Shown: positions 9,352 to 21,029, counted from the first letter of the stretch. The stretch: 64,000 bases of DNA from Capsicum annuum (GCF_002878395.1 NC_061121.1:44811717-44875716), one strand, 5' to 3'. Numbers and translations are program-made. Notes: generated by a model from the letters alone, not told the origin.

Positions 9352-10655
9352 TGAGAAGAAATTGACTCGAAAGGAGGTTCCTTTTCGATGGTCCGAGAAG
9401 TGTGAGCTGAGGTTTGGAAAGCTCAAGGATTTCTTACTTCAACTCCTGTTTGAGTTTTTCCTGTTGAGGGTGAGGGATTCACCATGTTTTTTGATGATTT
9501 TGGTGTTGGCCAAGGTTGTGTATTGACGCAACAAGATTGTGTTATTACTTATGCTTTGAGATAGCTTAAGGTGCACAAACGCAACTACCACACTCATGAT
9601 TTTAAGTTGGCAGTGATAGTTTTCGTGCTTAAGATTTGAAGGCATTATCTTTATGGTATGCATTGTGAGATTTTCATCGATCAATGCAGTCTTCAGCATC
9701 TTATGACCCAGAAAGAGCTTAATGCTAGACAAAAAAGATAGATGGAGTTTCTTAAGGACTATGATATGTCCACCTTGTATTATCCAGCAAAAAGAATGTA
9801 GTAGCATATGCCTTAAGCCGAAAGGTAGTGAGTATGGGTAGCTTGGAATGTATTTTTAGTTTCTCAGAGGCCATTGGCACGGGATATTTAGTCCATATCC
9901 AACTTGATAGGTCAACTTAATATTTTAGATCCCAGGAGGATTTATGCTAGTGTTGAGGTAAGGTCTTCACTTTTTGAGCAGATTCGAGATCACCAGTTTG
10001 AGGATAGTAAGCTTCATTTCCTTCATGGCAGGTGTTGAGTGGTGATTCCAAGAGGAACACCATAGCTTCCAAGGGTGTTTTGCGGTTTGATGGCCACATT
10101 TGTGTTCCAAGGACTGAGAACTTAATTTAGTTGATTCTGCACGAGGGTCAAAACTCTAGCTATTCTATTTATCTGGACATAACTAAGATGTATAAGGATT
10201 TGAGACAACATTATTGGTGGAGTGGCTTAAAGAGAGATTTGGCAGACTTTGTAGCTTGTTGCCTTAGTTATAAATAGGTAAAGGCCGAGCATCAACATCC
10301 AAGGGATTTCATTCAAATATTGCCATTCTCGAGTGGAGGTGGGAGTAGATTACCACAAACTTCATTAGTGTCTTACCTTGTACTTCTTGGGATTTTGATG
10401 GTATTTGGCTCATCATGGATCTATTGACCAATTTAGCATATTTCATTTAGATTCAGATGTCCTTCAGTGCGGAGAGGTTAGCCCGCATCTATGTGCATGA
10501 GATAGTCAATTTACATAGTGTGCCCATCCCTATTATTTATACTAGGATTTCATGTTCATTTCTAGTTTTTTGAAAGCTTTTCAGGAGGAGTTGGGTACTC
10601 AGGTGGATCTAAGTATTGCATTTCATCCGCTAACTGATGGCCAATCCGATCGATA
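9352..10655 (+). pseudogene. Ty3/Gypsy pol fragment: RT end, RNase H, integrase
   Basis: Conceptual translation with several stops and shifts shows: the end of RT and tether (KKLTRKEVPFRWSEKCEL); RNase H ([20 protein letters not shown], then FLKDYDMSTLYYPAK); the integrase zinc-binding/linker region (LHEGQNSSYSIYLDITKMYK); and the integrase core end (FQEELGTQVDLSIAFHPLTD). The order is normal for a plant Gypsy element. No LTRs, gag or protease are attached, and both ends are abrupt, so this is an inserted or captured fragment rather than a complete element. Confidence 0.85.
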
Positions 10656-10660
10656 GCCCC

Positions 10661-10757
10661 TCAAATATAAGAAGAAAAGATGAGAATAACTGATAAAAAG
10701 ATGAGGAAAGGGATGAAATGTTTGGACTATTTATTTTAGGCCAAAGTCATCGATAGC
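10661..10757 (+). repeat. Right copy of the direct repeat flanking the Gypsy fragment
   Basis: Matches 9262-9351 from AAGAAAAGATGAGAATAACTG onward and runs into the left TIR of the element at 10738. Just before it (about 10646-10662) is a further piece of the same TIR, GATCGATAGCCCCTCAAAT, directly joined to the integrase sequence. The junction shares GATCGATAG-like bases, suggesting a microhomology-driven join. Confidence 0.7.
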
Positions 10758-12558
10758 CCCACAAACGTGTTCCTAAAATTCACTTAGGCCCCTAACTAAG
10801 GTTTGTCCCTATTAAACCCCTAAACCCTCCCAATTTGGTTCCAATTGGGCATTTTTTGCCCAATCAACTAAAAGATCAAAGTGTGTGTTGCACACACGCG
10901 CTGATGTGGGAAAAAGGGCTAATTGAAAGCTGCCATGTGGCATTGTGGGTTCGATAATTATTAAAAATTAATTATATAATTATTTAAAAAATAAAAATAA
11001 AAAACAGATTATTAAAAATAAATTATAAAATAAAAAAACAAATTATTAAAAAATAATTATAAAAAAATAAAAAATATAAAAATGAAAAAAAAATGATTAT
11101 TAAAAAAATTATAAATTTTTAAAAAATAAAAAATTTCATTGAAGATCCAAATTATTAATAAATAATTATAAAATTATTTTAAATATATAAAAAAATTATT
11201 ATTAAAAAAATTATAATTTTTTAAAAATAGCATTGTGGATCCAAATTATTAAAAATAATTATAAAATTATCTAGAAAATAAAAAAAATTGCATTGAGGAT
11301 TCCAATTATTAAAAAATAATTATAAAATTATTTAAAAAATAAAAATAAAAAAATAATTAATAAAAAAACTAAATATTTAAAAGAAATCATAAAATTTTAA
11401 AAAAATAAAAATAAAAAATTGTATTAAGGATTCCAATTATTAAAAAATAATTATAAAATTATTTTAAAAATAAAAATAAAAAACTGATTATTAAAATATA
11501 GATTATAAAATCATTGAAAAAATAAAAATAAAAAATTAATTATTAAAACTATATTATAAATTTTTTTTAAAATGAAAATAAAAAATGACATTGAGGATCA
11601 AAATTATTAAATAATAATTATATAATTATTTATAAAATAAAAATTAAAAACTAATTATTGAAAAGAAATTATAAAATCATTTAGAAACCCCCACCAACCC
11701 CAGCCCATCCCTGCTCCCCAACCCCCACTTTCCCCCGCGTTAAACTCCCCCCCCCCCCCCTTCTTCTTCTTCTCCATTAAAGTGAATTTTGCTTCTCCAT
11801 GATCCTAAAAAATACACACATAAAGTTTTTGTTTGAATCTACTTCAAGAATTCAAAAGGGGTCTATAAAAAAGTCATTTTTATTGAAATTTTTATAAAAT
11901 GATGATATTAATGAAAAAAAAGTGATCTTTCTTGTGGAGGAAAAAAATAAATAGTGATAAAAGTTATCTTTCTTGAAGAAACTAGTGATCTTTATTGAAA
12001 TTTGTTGTAATTTTTCAAGAAATGGTGATACTAATGGAGGAAAAAAAGCGAATCTTGTTGAAAATTTTCAAGAAATGGGAATAATTATGGTAGATTATAA
12101 TGAGTTTGTTCATGTGAAGATGTGGGGTGGGAGAGGGGTGACGGGAAGACGCGGGGGTGGGGTGAGGTTGAAACGATGAAGATGGGGGGTGGGGTGGGGG
12201 TGGGGGTGGGGTGCTATGAAGAAGATGACATGGGGGGTGGGGGTACTTTTTTTCAAAAAATAATTAAGAAATTATATTAATTAAAAATTATATTAATAAA
12301 TAATTTAAATATAAATTTTTTAATTAATAGTTTTTGGGGCCCTCAGTGCCACTTGGCACATTTTTATTCATAATTTAATTAAAAAAAGTACCTCACGTGC
12401 TTCCCGAAGTGCACCGCACGCGCAGTGCCATGTGGGCAAAAAATGCTCAATTGGAACCAAATTGGGGGGATTTAGGGTTTTAATAAGTACAAGCCTTAGT
12501 TTAGGGACCTAAGTTAATTTTAGGGACAAGTTTGAGGGGCTATTGATGGGTTTAGCCT
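10738..12558. mobile_element. Long-TIR (MULE-like) non-autonomous element
   Basis: About 130 bases at 10738-10865 (AGGCCAAAGTCATCGATAGC, CCAATTTGGTTCCAATTGGGC, ATTTTTTGCCC) recur inverted at about 12430-12558 (GGGCAAAAAATGCTCAATTGG to GGGTTTAGCCT). The interior is low complexity: about 900 bases of short AATTATTAAAAAATAATTATAA-like motifs, a C-rich patch (11687-11761) and a G-rich patch (12122-12243). No transposase is seen. Long TIRs suggest Mutator, but the flanks (ATTTATTTT against ATCTTTTAT) do not give a clean 9-bp duplication. An open frame at 11973-12179 is unlikely to be real. Confidence 0.75.
10980..11680. repeat. AT-rich degenerate short-motif repeat
   Basis: Repeated returns of AATTATTAAAAA, ATAATTATAAAATTATTT and AAAATAAAAATAAAAAA, with GCATTGAGGATCC-like spacers at about 11136, 11220, 11290, 11417 and 11590. 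The spacers recur every 70-170 bases and give an irregular tandem structure. Confidence 0.6.
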
Positions 12559-13269
12559 ATCTTTTATTATGATGACATAATGAGTGAATAGTAATGGTGG
12601 ATAGAGCGGTCAAAATGGGCACGTCCAATTCAACTCAATTCAATTCTAGCGGGCTAGAGAGCTAAACGGGTTAGGACGGACTAACCCTTTTAATTAATGG
12701 GCAATTTTCATAAATTTCACCAAGTTTCTTCTCAATTACTTTCTCTCTCGATATTTTTAATAAATTTTCTCTCTCTCGAATTTTAATTGTCCATATACAT
12801 AACTAAACGTTAATATGCATAAGTATCTTATGTATCATAAATAACTTCCTTAACGATATTAAGAAAATAAATCAAGTCTATAATTATCCAAAATGATATT
12901 TAAGGAAATAAATCAAGTCTAATTATTCATTATTATACCTTATTAATGAGTGATTAATGAATTCCTTAATTATGTAAATGTTTTAAAAAATATACTCATA
13001 CAGAAAAATTTACCTCATAAATCACCTATAAAATTTTAGAATCAAAGAAAAAAGACTCTTATAAAATGAAGGGAGATAGAAACTTTTAAAAAGAAAAAAA
13101 ATCGTATAAAGAAAATTTATCACGTAAGTCTACGAAAATTTTTACTACCTAGTCTACATATAAAGAAAATTTTACTACGTAAGTACGGAAAAAGTTGAAA
13201 CAAAAAAAAAATGAATTCCTATAATATTTGAAGAACATGGCAACACTGAACCCCAACCTTTTTATATAT
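12559..13269. other. Intergenic DNA with a hAT-like left end
   Basis: At 12605 TAGAGCGGTCAAAATGGGC, followed by CGGGCTAGAGAGC and GGGTTAGGACGG blocks, resembles the GC-rich termini of plant hAT elements. Candidate right ends of the same style lie at about 23060 and 25060, but I could not pair them securely. The rest is AT-rich with no gene. Confidence 0.3.
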
Positions 13270-13720
13270 AGGTTTGCAAAATACGCATCTCAAACATCAC
13301 ATATACATAACAATATGAAATAAAACTTAAAAATATAAAGATAACACATTATATACATGCCTAATATTTTTTCATATACAAAACACTGCTATGTAAATGG
13401 GCTGAAATACACACAACTCGTCCTGTCTAATAGAGTCATATACATAACTGTGCTATGTATAACACTATTGATGTATAACATACAATTAACTCTGTAATGT
13501 ATATAACCTAAAATTAAACAGCCCAGTAGTGTATTGTTTCAATGCATATACATAACAGATTTATGTATATGGATTGAAATAAAACGTCCAAAAAATGACC
13601 ATATGCATAACAAATTTAATGTATAAGAAAGAGTCTCTAACACTATACATAACTAATTTATGTATAAGGTTGAAATAACAACAAAATGCTCTTATATAAC
13701 AATGTATAAAAATGCGTAAA
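13270..13720. repeat. Degenerate repeats of TATACATAAC / ATGTATAAGG words
   Basis: The words TATACATAAC and TTTATGTATAAGG, followed by TTGAAATAA-like sequence, return at about 13300, 13440, 13550, 13600 and 13645, giving an irregular spacing near 50-70 bases. The same TATACAT/ATGTATA vocabulary dominates 15100-15720. No coding potential. Confidence 0.5.
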
Positions 13721-14329
13721 TCAACAACAAAAAAATAGATTCAGCAACAAATCATTATACCTTTGGAAGATGCGGTCGTGATGATTCTTCACTTTTAATT
13801 TTATCTTACTTGAAGCTTTTGCAATGGGTTTTTTTAGAGCTTATATGAGCAAATTCCCTCAACTTTTTTATCTTGACTAGATCGTTTCGGTGTTTCAATC
13901 TATTTTCTCTAAAACTTGGACTAGACTCCATTACTATGCTTAAGTTTTGAGAATTACGCACATGCAACAAGTAACTCTTAGATTTTTGATTTAGTAAAGT
14001 TGAAAAAAAATAAGAAATTAAACTAACCTCAAAAACAAATTGAAGAAGACGATGGTGTTCAACAATTTGATAAGTTAAGGTTTGTAAATTCAAACCTTGA
14101 AATTCCTTAAATATGGTTGCTTGATTTTAAGCATAAATTCTGAGGTGTGATATGTATATGGATATGTATATGAAGGTTGAGATGAATTGGCCCTTCAAAA
14201 AATAAAAGTAACCTGAAACATGATAAATAAAAATATTGAAAGTTCTAGATAATCACCAATTTTTATTTTTCATTTTAATATGTCTCCTAATAATTTTTAA
14301 CATATTATAGGCATCTTACCAATAGCTTC

Positions 14330-14841
14330 AATTGTAATTAGCTCATGGCATTTACTATAATAAGCAAAGAAAGGATGATTAGCTACAAATTTCATAACAA
14401 ATACAAGTATACACAAAGTATCTACATAAAAGCAGTAAGATCATAACAGAAGAAAGCCTAATTTAAAGAACAAGATGTTGCATTACACAAAGCAACAAGT
14501 ATTAAACAATCACGAGTAAAAGCAACCTTTTAAAATTCACAACTAAAAGGAGCTTACCAACCATTTCAAACACACACTATAAACTTTCAAAAAAAATAGT
14601 ATCAATCAAAGGATGAAAAAAAAGAGTAGATAATCAGAAAAGATTGACAAAATCTTAATTCCTAACAAATGAATGACCAACTTAAAGATATTTAATAATT
14701 AATTTTAAGGTTCTGGCCCATGGACTGACCTCTGAGGTTGACGGTTAGCCATCTAAGTTGGATGGGCCAAGTAAGGCTAGACCTATAAGCCTCGTTCCTA
14801 ATTGGGTTTAAAAAACTTAGCGCAACCCTACTTAATTAAAG
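14330..14841 (+). repeat. About 510-bp dispersed repeat, copy 1
   Basis: From TTGTAATTAGCTCATGGCAT to CGCAACCCTACTTAATTAAAG it is colinear and in the same orientation as 24497-25026. The right part (GGCCCATGG, CAAGTAAGG, CCTATAAGCCTCGTTCCTAA) has the GGGCC-rich look of a hAT terminus. The pair brackets about 10 kb that includes EPRV copy 2. No ORF. Confidence 0.7.
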
Positions 14842-15141
14842 AAGATAAAACTTCAATTATAGACAACTTAGACTCCTTTTAGCTAACTTCATGATTTAAG
14901 TTTTACTAATTACATTTTATAGGCATCAGATAGTGACCAAATGTATTTAAGACTCATTAATATAATATAATTAATATTAATTTAAAAGGAAAGAAAAAGT
15001 AATTAATGCGCATTATTATCTCCAACTTTCCCTAATATTATTCTCCTTTTTCGATTGTTATTCTCCTTCCATAATTGATCAACTTTTAGTAAAAATGTAT
15101 ACAAACCAATTATACTTTATACAATTAAATTTTAACCATAT

Positions 15142-15142
<1 letters not shown>

Positions 15143-15198
<56 letters not shown>

Positions 15199-15720
15199 AT
15201 AAACGTATAATATTATACATATACAGTTAAACAAATAAACATATGCATACAAGATAAACACATTTTTATAGCATATATTACATACATATATCAATGCTAT
15301 ATTTTATAAATGTATAACATTATACATATACAATTAAACAATTGAACATTTGTATATTATGATCCTAATGAGTTGATACTCATTCTAATATGCTATATGC
15401 AATGTATAAAAATCAGCATATGTATATAAAAATAATTATACTTATATGCACATATATATACATATATAAATATATGCATATATATATATGTGCGTGTGTG
15501 TGTGTGTGTGTACAAAAATATAGAACAGATGTATACACATATGTATAATGTGTATATGAGCCAACACATAACAAATATATTATACATAATGCATATACAT
15601 ATGTATATGTGTACCAACACAAAACAAACTTGTATACATATATAGTTATACAAAAAAATATACATCCAATACATTCGATGTATATAAAAATATACAATGC
15701 ATACCCATATACAAAAATCT
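15143..15720. repeat. (TA)n, (GT)n and TATACAT-rich low-complexity tract
   Basis: A TA run covers about 15143-15195 and a GT run about 15490-15511. Between and after them are many ATGTATA, TATACATATA and GCATATAC words. Long minus-strand open frames here translate to Ile-Tyr-Cys-rich strings, which are simple-repeat artefacts. Confidence 0.85.
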
Positions 15721-16273
15721 AAACAAATCAGACTGAATATAATTAATTCACCTATATATAATTACCAAATTTACTAAATTTGGATCAAATACCCAATTAT
15801 AAAAAAAACCATCAAAATTTATTCTGTGAAATTAACACTAATATATAATTCGGTTTTCAAATTATACATTCTATTCTATAGATTTTTAGAAAATTGAGAT
15901 GAAACAGAAACATTACATTAGTCGGAGCTATAGGTTTGATACCTCTTGTCAATCATTAATCGAAGCTATAGGTTCAATATCTCTTGTCAATCTCCTATAT
16001 GAAATTTTTTAATCCATTTGAATCAAGTTACTTGATAACTTGAAGAAAATCTAAAACAACACCAAATAGGAAAAAAGTCTCAGAAACTTAGAGATTAATA
16101 GATGAAGTAAAAGTAGAAAATTATTTCTCTTAAAAAAAACTAAAGAAAATGCAATGTATATACACGAAATCTTACAAGATTACTTCAAAATCTTTAATGA
16201 ATATCCAAGTGGAAGTTTAGGATGACAAATTGCGGATGAATTGAGAGGAGATTTTCTTTAAAATTATCTTTAA
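15721..16273. other. Intergenic DNA left of EPRV copy 2
   Basis: A near-repeat is visible at about 15918-15952 and 15959-15990 (GGAGCTATAGGTTTGATACC / GAAGCTATAGGTTCAATATC, each followed by TCTTGTCAATC). No gene is seen. Confidence 0.4.
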
Positions 16274-16531
16274 GTGAGAGAATCTTGTAATGACTATGTG
16301 AGAGAAAGGTGTAAAGGTTTCATTTGCCAAATTAGCCAATTAGATAAGAGAAAGTGTTTGTCTAAAAAATGTAAAGAATTAAAAATAAGGATAGAAAGAC
16401 TACAATATAGCATAATTGTCGGAGTTAGTAAAAACTCAATAAATGCACAAAAAGAAGAAATATCAAATTTAGAATCAACAATAGACAGTCTAGAATATAC
16501 ATACCAACATGATCTATTAACAATTAAATAA
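16274..16531 (+). CDS. EPRV copy 2: 85-aa coiled-coil ORF
   Basis: The first ORF after the left end of the integrated copy. It is Lys/Cys-rich at the start (CKGFICQISQLDKRKCLSKK), then has a helical segment ending NLESTIDSLEYTYQHD. It ends in TAA at 16529-16531 and the next ATG follows at 16535, so the two ORFs are nearly touching. Coiled-coil small proteins are usual upstream of the coat protein in caulimovirids; a virion-associated role is a guess. The listed start is the first in-frame start-like codon (GTG at 16274). A true ATG may be at 16292 or within the missing left end. Confidence 0.4.
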   Translation: MRESCNDYVRERCKGFICQISQLDKRKCLSKKCKELKIRIERLQYSIIVGVSKNSINAQKEEISNLESTIDSLEYTYQHDLLTIK

Positions 16532-16534
16532 AAA

Positions 16535-17816
16535 ATGAACAAAGAAGAATTTATAATAGATGAAAAAATATATGAAAACCATGAAGGATTAAAAATAAAA
16601 ATAGTATTTTCTAATCTAGGAAGAAGGTATAAGAAAATAGGTAAAAATTTATATTTAATGTTAGAAAAAGAAGAATTTAAATTAGAAAATAAATTGACAG
16701 CTATGATAAGAATAGAAAAGGAAAATGAAGAAATAGATAGAATAAAGGAAATAGAAAAAATAAAACAACAAAACACAGAAGAAATACGAAAAATAAAAAA
16801 AAAAACTAAAAATAGTAGAATTGCTAAATTAGAAAAAGAACTGCAAATGCTAAAAGATTTGTATGAAAAAAGACAGAAAGAAAAAAAAGAAAAAGATAAA
16901 GAACAAAAATTATTAAATGAGACAAATCAATTTAAAGAAAAATTAAAAATAAATACAATAGATGTTTAAGAAATAAATAATTATGATTCAGAAGATAGTG
17001 AAACATATACAGAAATATTAACAAATACAAAAAATTTAGAAATCAATGAAAAACAAGAAGTAATTAATGAAGAAAACTTAGAAAATAAAAACACAGAAAT
17101 AAATACTCTTGATAAAAAAGAAGATGAAAATATAATACTTAGAACATCAGAAATAAGAAAACCTAAATATTATAAGAATAAGTTTAAATGATATAATCTA
17201 AAGGATGACTATGACAAATGGACACCAAAACAAATAGTTAATAAAAATTATAACTTTTTACACTTAGATTGTGTAATAGATACAGAAAAAATAATACAAT
17301 TATGGATAGGATATATGACAAAACAATTATTAGATAATAATATAAAGGTAACAGATGCACCAGAATATATAGAAAGAACACTAATAGGAACAGTGAAATT
17401 ATGGTTTTCAAATCTAACTGGAAATAGTAAAAGGGTATTAAGAACTAACAAACCTACAAAAGAAACATCATCAACAACTACAACTAAATTAACACCTATA
17501 GAATTATTAAAAAAATATGAAATAGCTAATTTAGGAGCATGACAATAACAGAAGAAGAACAAAATGAAGAGAAAGATATAAATAGAAATTTAATGTTAAA
17601 ACTAGCAATATGTAATATGTGATACATAGATGAGTATACTTGCGCATTTAAAGAATATTATTATAAAGGAACATATAATACAGAAGAAAGTAAAGACACA
17701 AGAAAATTATATTTTAATAAATTACCTGAACCATTTAGTTCAAAAATAATAAAAAAGTTGGGATGAAGCAAAAATAGTAGATACTCTAGGAGCAAGAGTA
17801 AAATTTTTACAATAAT
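16535..17816 (+). pseudogene. EPRV copy 2: coat-protein ORF, interrupted
   Basis: ATG 16535 opens a Lys/Glu-rich coiled region of 144 codons. The same frame continues through stops at 16967-16969 and 17189-17191 to 17542, passing an acidic patch (NNYDSEDSETYTE) and a structured part (DDYDKWTPKQIV, IIQLWIGYMTKQLL). A frameshift near 17539 leads into the conserved coat segment (YIDEYTCAFKEYYYKGTYN, then KLYFNKLPEPFSSKI, then DTLGARVKFLQ), which carries further stops. A charged N-terminus followed by this core is typical of caulimovirid coat proteins. The Cys-His zinc knuckle that should follow is absent, so there is a deletion on the right. Confidence 0.75.
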
Positions 17817-17899
17817 GGTACAATAGAACTAGTCGTATTCAATAAATAAAAAGGAAATAACTATATTTTCAATAAATAAGATAGAAATAATTAAGAAAA

Positions 17900-19225
17900 A
17901 ATTAAAAAAAATTATATAGTGAAGATCCATTAAAAGGGTGGGAAAAATATAAAACTACTATAAAAATTGAATTAATAGATAAAAATAGCATAATAACTCA
18001 AAAACTATTAACATATAATTTTGACGATCTAAAAGAATTTAAAATGCATATATATGAATTATTAGAAAAATAATATATACAAAAAAGTAACAGTAAATAC
18101 AATAGTCCAGCATTTATAGTAAATAAACATAGTGAATAAAAAAGAGGAAAAAGTAGAATGGTTATTGATTATAGAAATTTAAATGTCAAAACTATGATAT
18201 ATAATTACCCAATACCAAATAAGATATTAAAAATAAGACAAATACTAGGATATAATTACTTTAGTAAATTTGATTGTAAATCAGGATTTTACCATTTAAA
18301 GTTAGAAGAAGAATCTAAGGAATTAACCTCATTTACGGTACCACAAGAATTTTATGAATGGAATGTACTACCATTTGGATATAAAAATGTACTAGGTAGA
18401 TATCAACATTTTATGGATAATTATTTTAAACAATTATCTAATTGTATAGTATATATAGATGATATACTATTATATACAAAAACCAAAGAAGAACATTTAA
18501 AATTATTAGAATAATTTACGGATATAATAGAAAAATCGGGAATAAGTTTAAGTGAAAAGAAAACTGAAATTATGAAAAACCAGATATAATTTTTAGGAAT
18601 ACAAATAGATAAAAGTGGAGTAAAAATGCAACAACATATAACACAAAAAATAATAAATTCGAAAGAAGAATTACATACAAAAAAGAAATTACAATTATTT
18701 TTAGGATTAGTTAACCAAGTAAGGTAATATATACCAAAATTAGCAGAAAATCTAAAGTCTTTACAGAAAAAATTTAAAAAGGATTTAGAATATAATTATA
18801 ACGAAGAAGATAAAAAACAAGTCCAGAAAATAAAAACACTTTGTAAAGAATTACTAAAATTACAATTCCCAGATGAAAATAGAAAATTTATATATATAGT
18901 ACAAGCAGATACTAGTGAATTTAGTTATGGAGGAGTACTTAAATATATGTATGGAAATGCAAAAATAGAACATCATTGTAGATATTATTTAGGAACGTTT
19001 AATGAAACAGAAATAAAATGGAAAATAAATAGAAAAGAATTTTTTTCATTATATAAATGTTTATTAGCATTTGAGCCATATATTGCATATAACAAGTTTA
19101 TTGTACGAACAGATAATACACAGGTACGTTGGTCGCTAACAAAGAAAATACAAAATTCAGTTACAACAAAAAAGATTCGGAGACTAGTATTGAATATATT
19201 AAATTTTAATTTACAATTGAAGTAA
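17900..19225 (+). pseudogene. EPRV copy 2: reverse transcriptase and RNase H, interrupted
   Basis: The RT begins near 17930 and reads through several stops. Visible motifs are RMVIDYRNLN (about 18154), FDCKSGFYHLKL, VLPFGYKN, and the catalytic YIDDILLYT (about 18452-18478), where the Asp-Asp pair is intact. RNase H follows (VQADTSEFSYGGVLK near 18900, WKINRKEFFSLYKCL, VRTDNTQVRW). In-frame stops sit at 18080-18140, 18512-18514, about 18588 and about 18726. An aspartic-protease segment, expected between coat and RT, is missing. It is a dead copy. Family: Caulimoviridae, most like solendoviruses. Confidence 0.85.
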
Positions 19226-19229
19226 TTAG

Positions 19230-20481
19230 TACTAACAAAAACATTATCGCAGATTCCATATCAAGACAAAGCTACACAAACTGATATAATAGAAGATGAT
19301 GCTTTAAAAAAGATATTCAAAACCCTAACTACGCTTTCAATGAAAGTGGACAGTATGGGTAATGAAATAGAAAAGTTAAAGACTAATGAAGATAAACTGA
19401 AGTCTGTAGCTACAAATCAGCTAACTCAGCAGTGTGCAGAGCTATGTCGATCGAAAGACATTAAAATTCCAGAGCTAGAAGGAGACGTTGGGACACTCCG
19501 TAAAACCCACAACGTTTATCAATCTACAATTCCAGGTACAAGCAAATGAGTTATTGGACAAAGATACCAGAATAAGAAATTAAATAAGACATTTGAAAAA
19601 TCATTTACACCAAAAATACAAAAAGACCTCTTGAACATACCCCCACAAATTACCACATATCGAGATAGTCTGAACCAAGATAAAAAAGTTTATAACTATA
19701 AAGCCTAAACATACATAGAAAATATCTACCGCATATAAACTTTTCTAAACCTTAACCCCAGAGCTACAGATATCAAAGAACCCAACACAAACTATATAAC
19801 TCAAAGATTACTAGGTCACAAAAAGCTAATTGCACTACCCAAAACCAACCCAAGCTTAATAAAAACTTGTTTTGATTATGGATTATTAAATACCATATAC
19901 ACTCTAGATGGAGAAGAACTATCAGCTATGGAAGAATTACAAAAAATATTCAACACCTATAAAAGAGTAACCAAAGGAAATCTATTTTATATAAAGTGTT
20001 ATACTGCACCAGCAGAAATATTATATGACGAGATAAAACCAGTTATACAAGTTGTAAAAATAGGATTAACTACAGATATGATTATACCAGAAGATATTGT
20101 GCAGCAACCAGAGATACCTAAAATCGAGATACCTAATTTTTATGCAAATAAACGACTTATTGGACTAGCTACAATTATTCATGAACTAGCAAACAATTAT
20201 ACCAATGGAAATCCAATATGGAGCTATTATTCAAGAGACCATCAGATGATTTATTCAAATTCAAAAGAACTACGACAAACGGATATGGAAGATGTTAAAC
20301 AATGAATAATGAAATTACTTAACTCAGAAAAACAATCTACTGCAAGAGCAATTAAGAGAAGATTTATTTCAGACGGATTATTGACAAGATATTGCAATAT
20401 AATTGGACACAAATATCCAGACCATCAATGTTCGAGATGTAATGGAGAAGATAATATTGTCCCAGATGTACAGCTAAAATA
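19230..20481 (+). pseudogene. EPRV copy 2: last ORF (ORF4-like), interrupted
   Basis: Colinear with 53-1249 of copy 1. It starts with the heptad-like block at 19340-19549 (VDSMGNEIEKLKTNEDKLKS). A decayed middle follows, then a 125-residue open piece at 19928-20305 with the best-conserved region (IEIPNFYANKRLIGLATII, then SYYSRDHQMIYSNS). A TGA at 20303-20305 and other stops break it. It ends with the HQCSRCNGE Cys pair near 20430. By position it corresponds to the ORF after the polymerase of solendoviruses; a transactivator-like role is only suggested. Confidence 0.6.
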
Positions 20482-20850
20482 AAGATAAGCATGTCAGTTG
20501 GAAAAAAGTTAAAAAAGCAGCAGATACGATAGAGACAACAACGAAGAAAAATCAACTACGGATTAAGAAAAGAAGACAAAAGTTATCAAAGTCATAAAAA
20601 ATATGAAAAGGACATATGACTTATAATTTTCAACATGTGAATTATTATAGCTTTTGATTTCTTTTACGCAAAAGACATTGTATAGTTAGGTTAAGTAGCT
20701 TATCTAGGCTTTTTGACTTCTTAGCCCAAAACATTTATGATTTTGTAGACTTTCTTGTAAATTAGGTTAGAGAAATAATTTTTGAAGACTTTTTGTAAAG
20801 TTTTAGAAACGTGTAAAATGAGGAAGGAAAACTTTGGTAAGGTTTCAGAT

Positions 20851-20894
20851 TATAAAACAAAAGGAATCGAAGGCAGAAAGAAAGGTAAGCCTTC
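20851..20894 (+). promoter_or_regulatory. EPRV copy 2 promoter core and hairpin
   Basis: TATAAAA at 20851-20857 is followed by GAAGGC (20869-20874) and GCCTTC (20889-20894), the same arms as in copy 1, though the loop sequence differs. The AATAAA of copy 1 is here changed to an ACAAATA-like sequence (about 20928-20936), so this copy has probably lost its poly(A) signal. Confidence 0.55.
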
Positions 20895-20975
20895 ATGCGT
20901 TGAAGTAAAAAACTCTCTCTTATATACAACAAATATTTTGCTTATTTATTAAAAAAAATAGGTATATATTTTTCA

Positions 20976-21029
20976 ATGAAAAAATCTATGGAGGAACAAA
21001 GCTTAGAATTATCAAAACTATCAGAATAG
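20976..21029 (+). CDS. EPRV copy 2: short leader ORF
   Basis: MKKSMEEQSLELSKLSE and a stop, matching the 27-codon leader ORF of copy 1 at 1663 up to the GT donor-like site. The TAG in place of CAG just before GTATAT removes part of the donor consensus. Probably a relic. Confidence 0.3.
   Translation: MKKSMEEQSLELSKLSE

Noticed and set aside
13806..14093. Minus-strand 95-codon open frame (MNLQTLTYQIVEHHRLLQ...)
   Set aside because: It has a real ATG and mixed composition, but there is no domain I recognise, no neighbouring exon and no promoter. Could be a fragment of a transposon gene; too weak to list.
15079..15697. Several long minus-strand open frames of 71-94 codons
   Set aside because: They translate to Ile-Tyr and Cys-His-Thr strings from TA, GT and TATACAT repeats. 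No conserved residues; simple-sequence artefacts.
16294..16776. Minus-strand 160-codon open frame opposite the EPRV coiled-coil ORFs
   Set aside because: It is the shadow of the Lys/Glu-rich plus-strand frame; its Phe/Ser/Ile-rich product is what such a region yields on the other strand.
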